Assembly (NCBI GenBank): GCA_023653245.1
Contig: JAMNXK010000159.1
Location: forward strand, 1-5,812
Direction of reading: 5' to 3'
From: Tagaea sp.
GTDB taxonomy: Bacteria; Pseudomonadota; Alphaproteobacteria; CACIAM-22H2
DNA length: 5,812 bases
The notes under the pieces were generated by a model that ran no database searches, was not told the DNA's origin, and was given only the letters and a program-made list of their open reading frames with translations. The position numbers were made by a program, and so were the translations under genes. Below, in pieces: positions 5,213 through 5,812 of the stretch; position 1 is the stretch's first letter; each line of letters begins with the position of its first letter.

Positions 5213-5237
5213 CCCGAATCGCCCGGCCTGGGATACC
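5209..5237 (+). promoter_or_regulatory. Putative promoter overlapping the pyrD stop, driving the EAL gene
   Basis: TTGACC (5209-5214, 5 of 6 to TTGACA), 17-base spacer, GATACC (5232-5237, 3 of 6 to TATAAT), with ATG 5247 nine bases beyond the -10. The -35 box contains the pyrD TGA stop (5210-5212). The start point would fall within a few bases of the ATG, so the mRNA would be leaderless or nearly so; no Shine-Dalgarno is visible. It suggests that the EAL gene is transcribed separately from pyrD. Confidence 0.45.
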
Positions 5238-5246
5238 GAACGGGCA

Positions 5247-5812
5247 ATGAACCCCATGCCGCATATTTTCGCGGGCCTCGCCTATGTGTTGGGGGCGAGC
5301 GCGCTCGCGCTGGCGGCCGCTCCGCACTGGGGCTTGGCGGCGTTCGCGCTGGCGCTGGCGGCGCACGCGATCGGATGGAGCATCCTGCACGCCAAGCGCC
5401 TGGACGCCGCCGAAGCGCGCATGCAGGAGCTGCGCCGCGAGCTCAGGCTCGCGCGCGAGGACGCCAAAGGCATCCTCGAAGCGATCGAAAGCATGGCGAG
5501 CAAGAACGCCGACATGCGCACCGTCGTCGCCGAGATGCGCGTGCTCAAGAGCTTGGTCGAAGAATTGTCGGGCAAGCCCGTCGCGCCGCCGGACGCGCCC
5601 GCCTACCAAGCCCCGCCCAAGACGAATCTGCCCGACGCGCAAGTGCTCGACATCGTGCGCGACGCGCTGCGCGAGGGGCGCGTCGAACTCTATCTCCAGC
5701 CGATCGTCGATCTGCCGCAGCGCCGCCGCCGCCACTACGAATGCTTCTCGCGCATGCGCGCACCCGACGGCACGCTGATCGGTCCCGATTCCTATCTGGC
5801 ACTCGCCGAGGC
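5247..5812 (+). CDS. Membrane-anchored, coiled-coil EAL-domain protein (TipF-like), 3'-truncated
   Basis: The frame from ATG 5247 is open to the window end (188 complete codons). Residues about 7-25 and 28-49 are two hydrophobic segments forming a membrane hairpin. Residues about 50-107 are a charged heptad-like helix (RMQELRRELRLAREDAKG, later MRVLKSLVEEL), probably a coiled coil; 108-128 is a Pro/Ala linker. From about residue 131 an EAL-type domain begins: IVRDALREGRVELYLQPIVDLPQ (136-158), then HYECFSRMR (163-171) where the EAL triad would be, with Glu165 kept but read E-C-F, then P-DG-LIGPDSYLALAE. EAL domains hydrolyse or bind cyclic di-GMP. The order two TM, coiled coil, EAL matches the c-di-GMP effector TipF, which organises polar flagellum assembly in Caulobacter. 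The non-canonical triad fits a receptor rather than an active phosphodiesterase, but most catalytic positions lie beyond the window. ATG 5256 is an alternative start; no Shine-Dalgarno helps choose. Confidence 0.85.
   Translation, partial: MNPMPHIFAGLAYVLGASALALAAAPHWGLAAFALALAAHAIGWSILHAKRLDAAEARMQELRRELRLAREDAKGILEAIESMASKNADMRTVVAEMRVLKSLVEELSGKPVAPPDAPAYQAPPKTNLPDAQVLDIVRDALREGRVELYLQPIVDLPQRRRRHYECFSRMRAPDGTLIGPDSYLALAE

Noticed and set aside
5221..5245. GCCCG...CGGGC hairpin after pyrD as a terminator
   Set aside because: Only a 5-bp stem with a 15-base loop and no T-run; the same bases are better explained as promoter spacer and -10 of the EAL gene.
4785..5735. Long open frame on the minus strand across pyrD and the EAL gene
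   Set aside because: It is a high-GC shadow: Arg/Ala-rich, low complexity, no family motifs, and it overlaps two well-supported plus-strand genes.
1..5812. CRISPR arrays, tRNA/rRNA genes, insertion sequences
   Set aside because: No regularly spaced repeats, cloverleaf sequences, transposase motifs or terminal inverted repeats were found on reading both strands.

Overview
The window reads as a high-GC (about 65-70% in most genes) alphaproteobacterial chromosome, probably a Rhodospirillales-type organism. This is inferred from base composition, from a DUF952-pyrD gene pair with a class 2 (quinone-linked) dihydroorotate dehydrogenase, from a GTA/prophage-type 3TM holin, and from a two-TM plus coiled-coil plus EAL protein that resembles TipF. 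No tRNA, rRNA, CRISPR array, integrase or transposase is visible.

Left part (1-1346): the 3' end of a phage/gene-transfer-agent holin gene, then a 335-aa protein of unknown function. That protein has two copies of a YRD...P.H repeat in its N-terminal half and a compositionally different, lower-GC C-terminal half. This looks like the edge of a prophage, GTA or lysis-cassette remnant whose other genes lie to the left of the window.

Middle part (1347-3103): accessory DNA. A small predicted lipoprotein gene (1497-2036) has an AT-rich start and a strong Shine-Dalgarno. Next is an oppositely oriented gene for a secreted six-cysteine protein of unknown function (2635 to 2093, minus strand). Then comes a second copy of the lipoprotein family (2719-3103), which carries one apparent +1 frameshift and lacks a 34-residue block present in the first copy. 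I do not recognise either family.

Right part (3150-5812): core-like genes, all on the plus strand. They are a CPBP-family intramembrane protease, a DUF952 protein, pyrD (GTG start overlapping the DUF952 stop by 4 bases) and the 5' two-thirds or less of a membrane-anchored EAL-domain protein cut by the window end. pyrD performs the fourth step of UMP synthesis at the inner membrane and feeds electrons to quinone; DUF952 is probably co-transcribed and translationally coupled to it.

A recurring regulatory pattern is visible. The secreted protein, the CPBP protease and the EAL protein, and less clearly DUF952, lack a Shine-Dalgarno. Each has a sigma70-like promoter placed so that transcription would start at or within a few bases of the ATG, which suggests leaderless mRNAs. 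The genes in the phage-like/accessory part (the 335-aa protein and the first lipoprotein) have ordinary Shine-Dalgarno sites.
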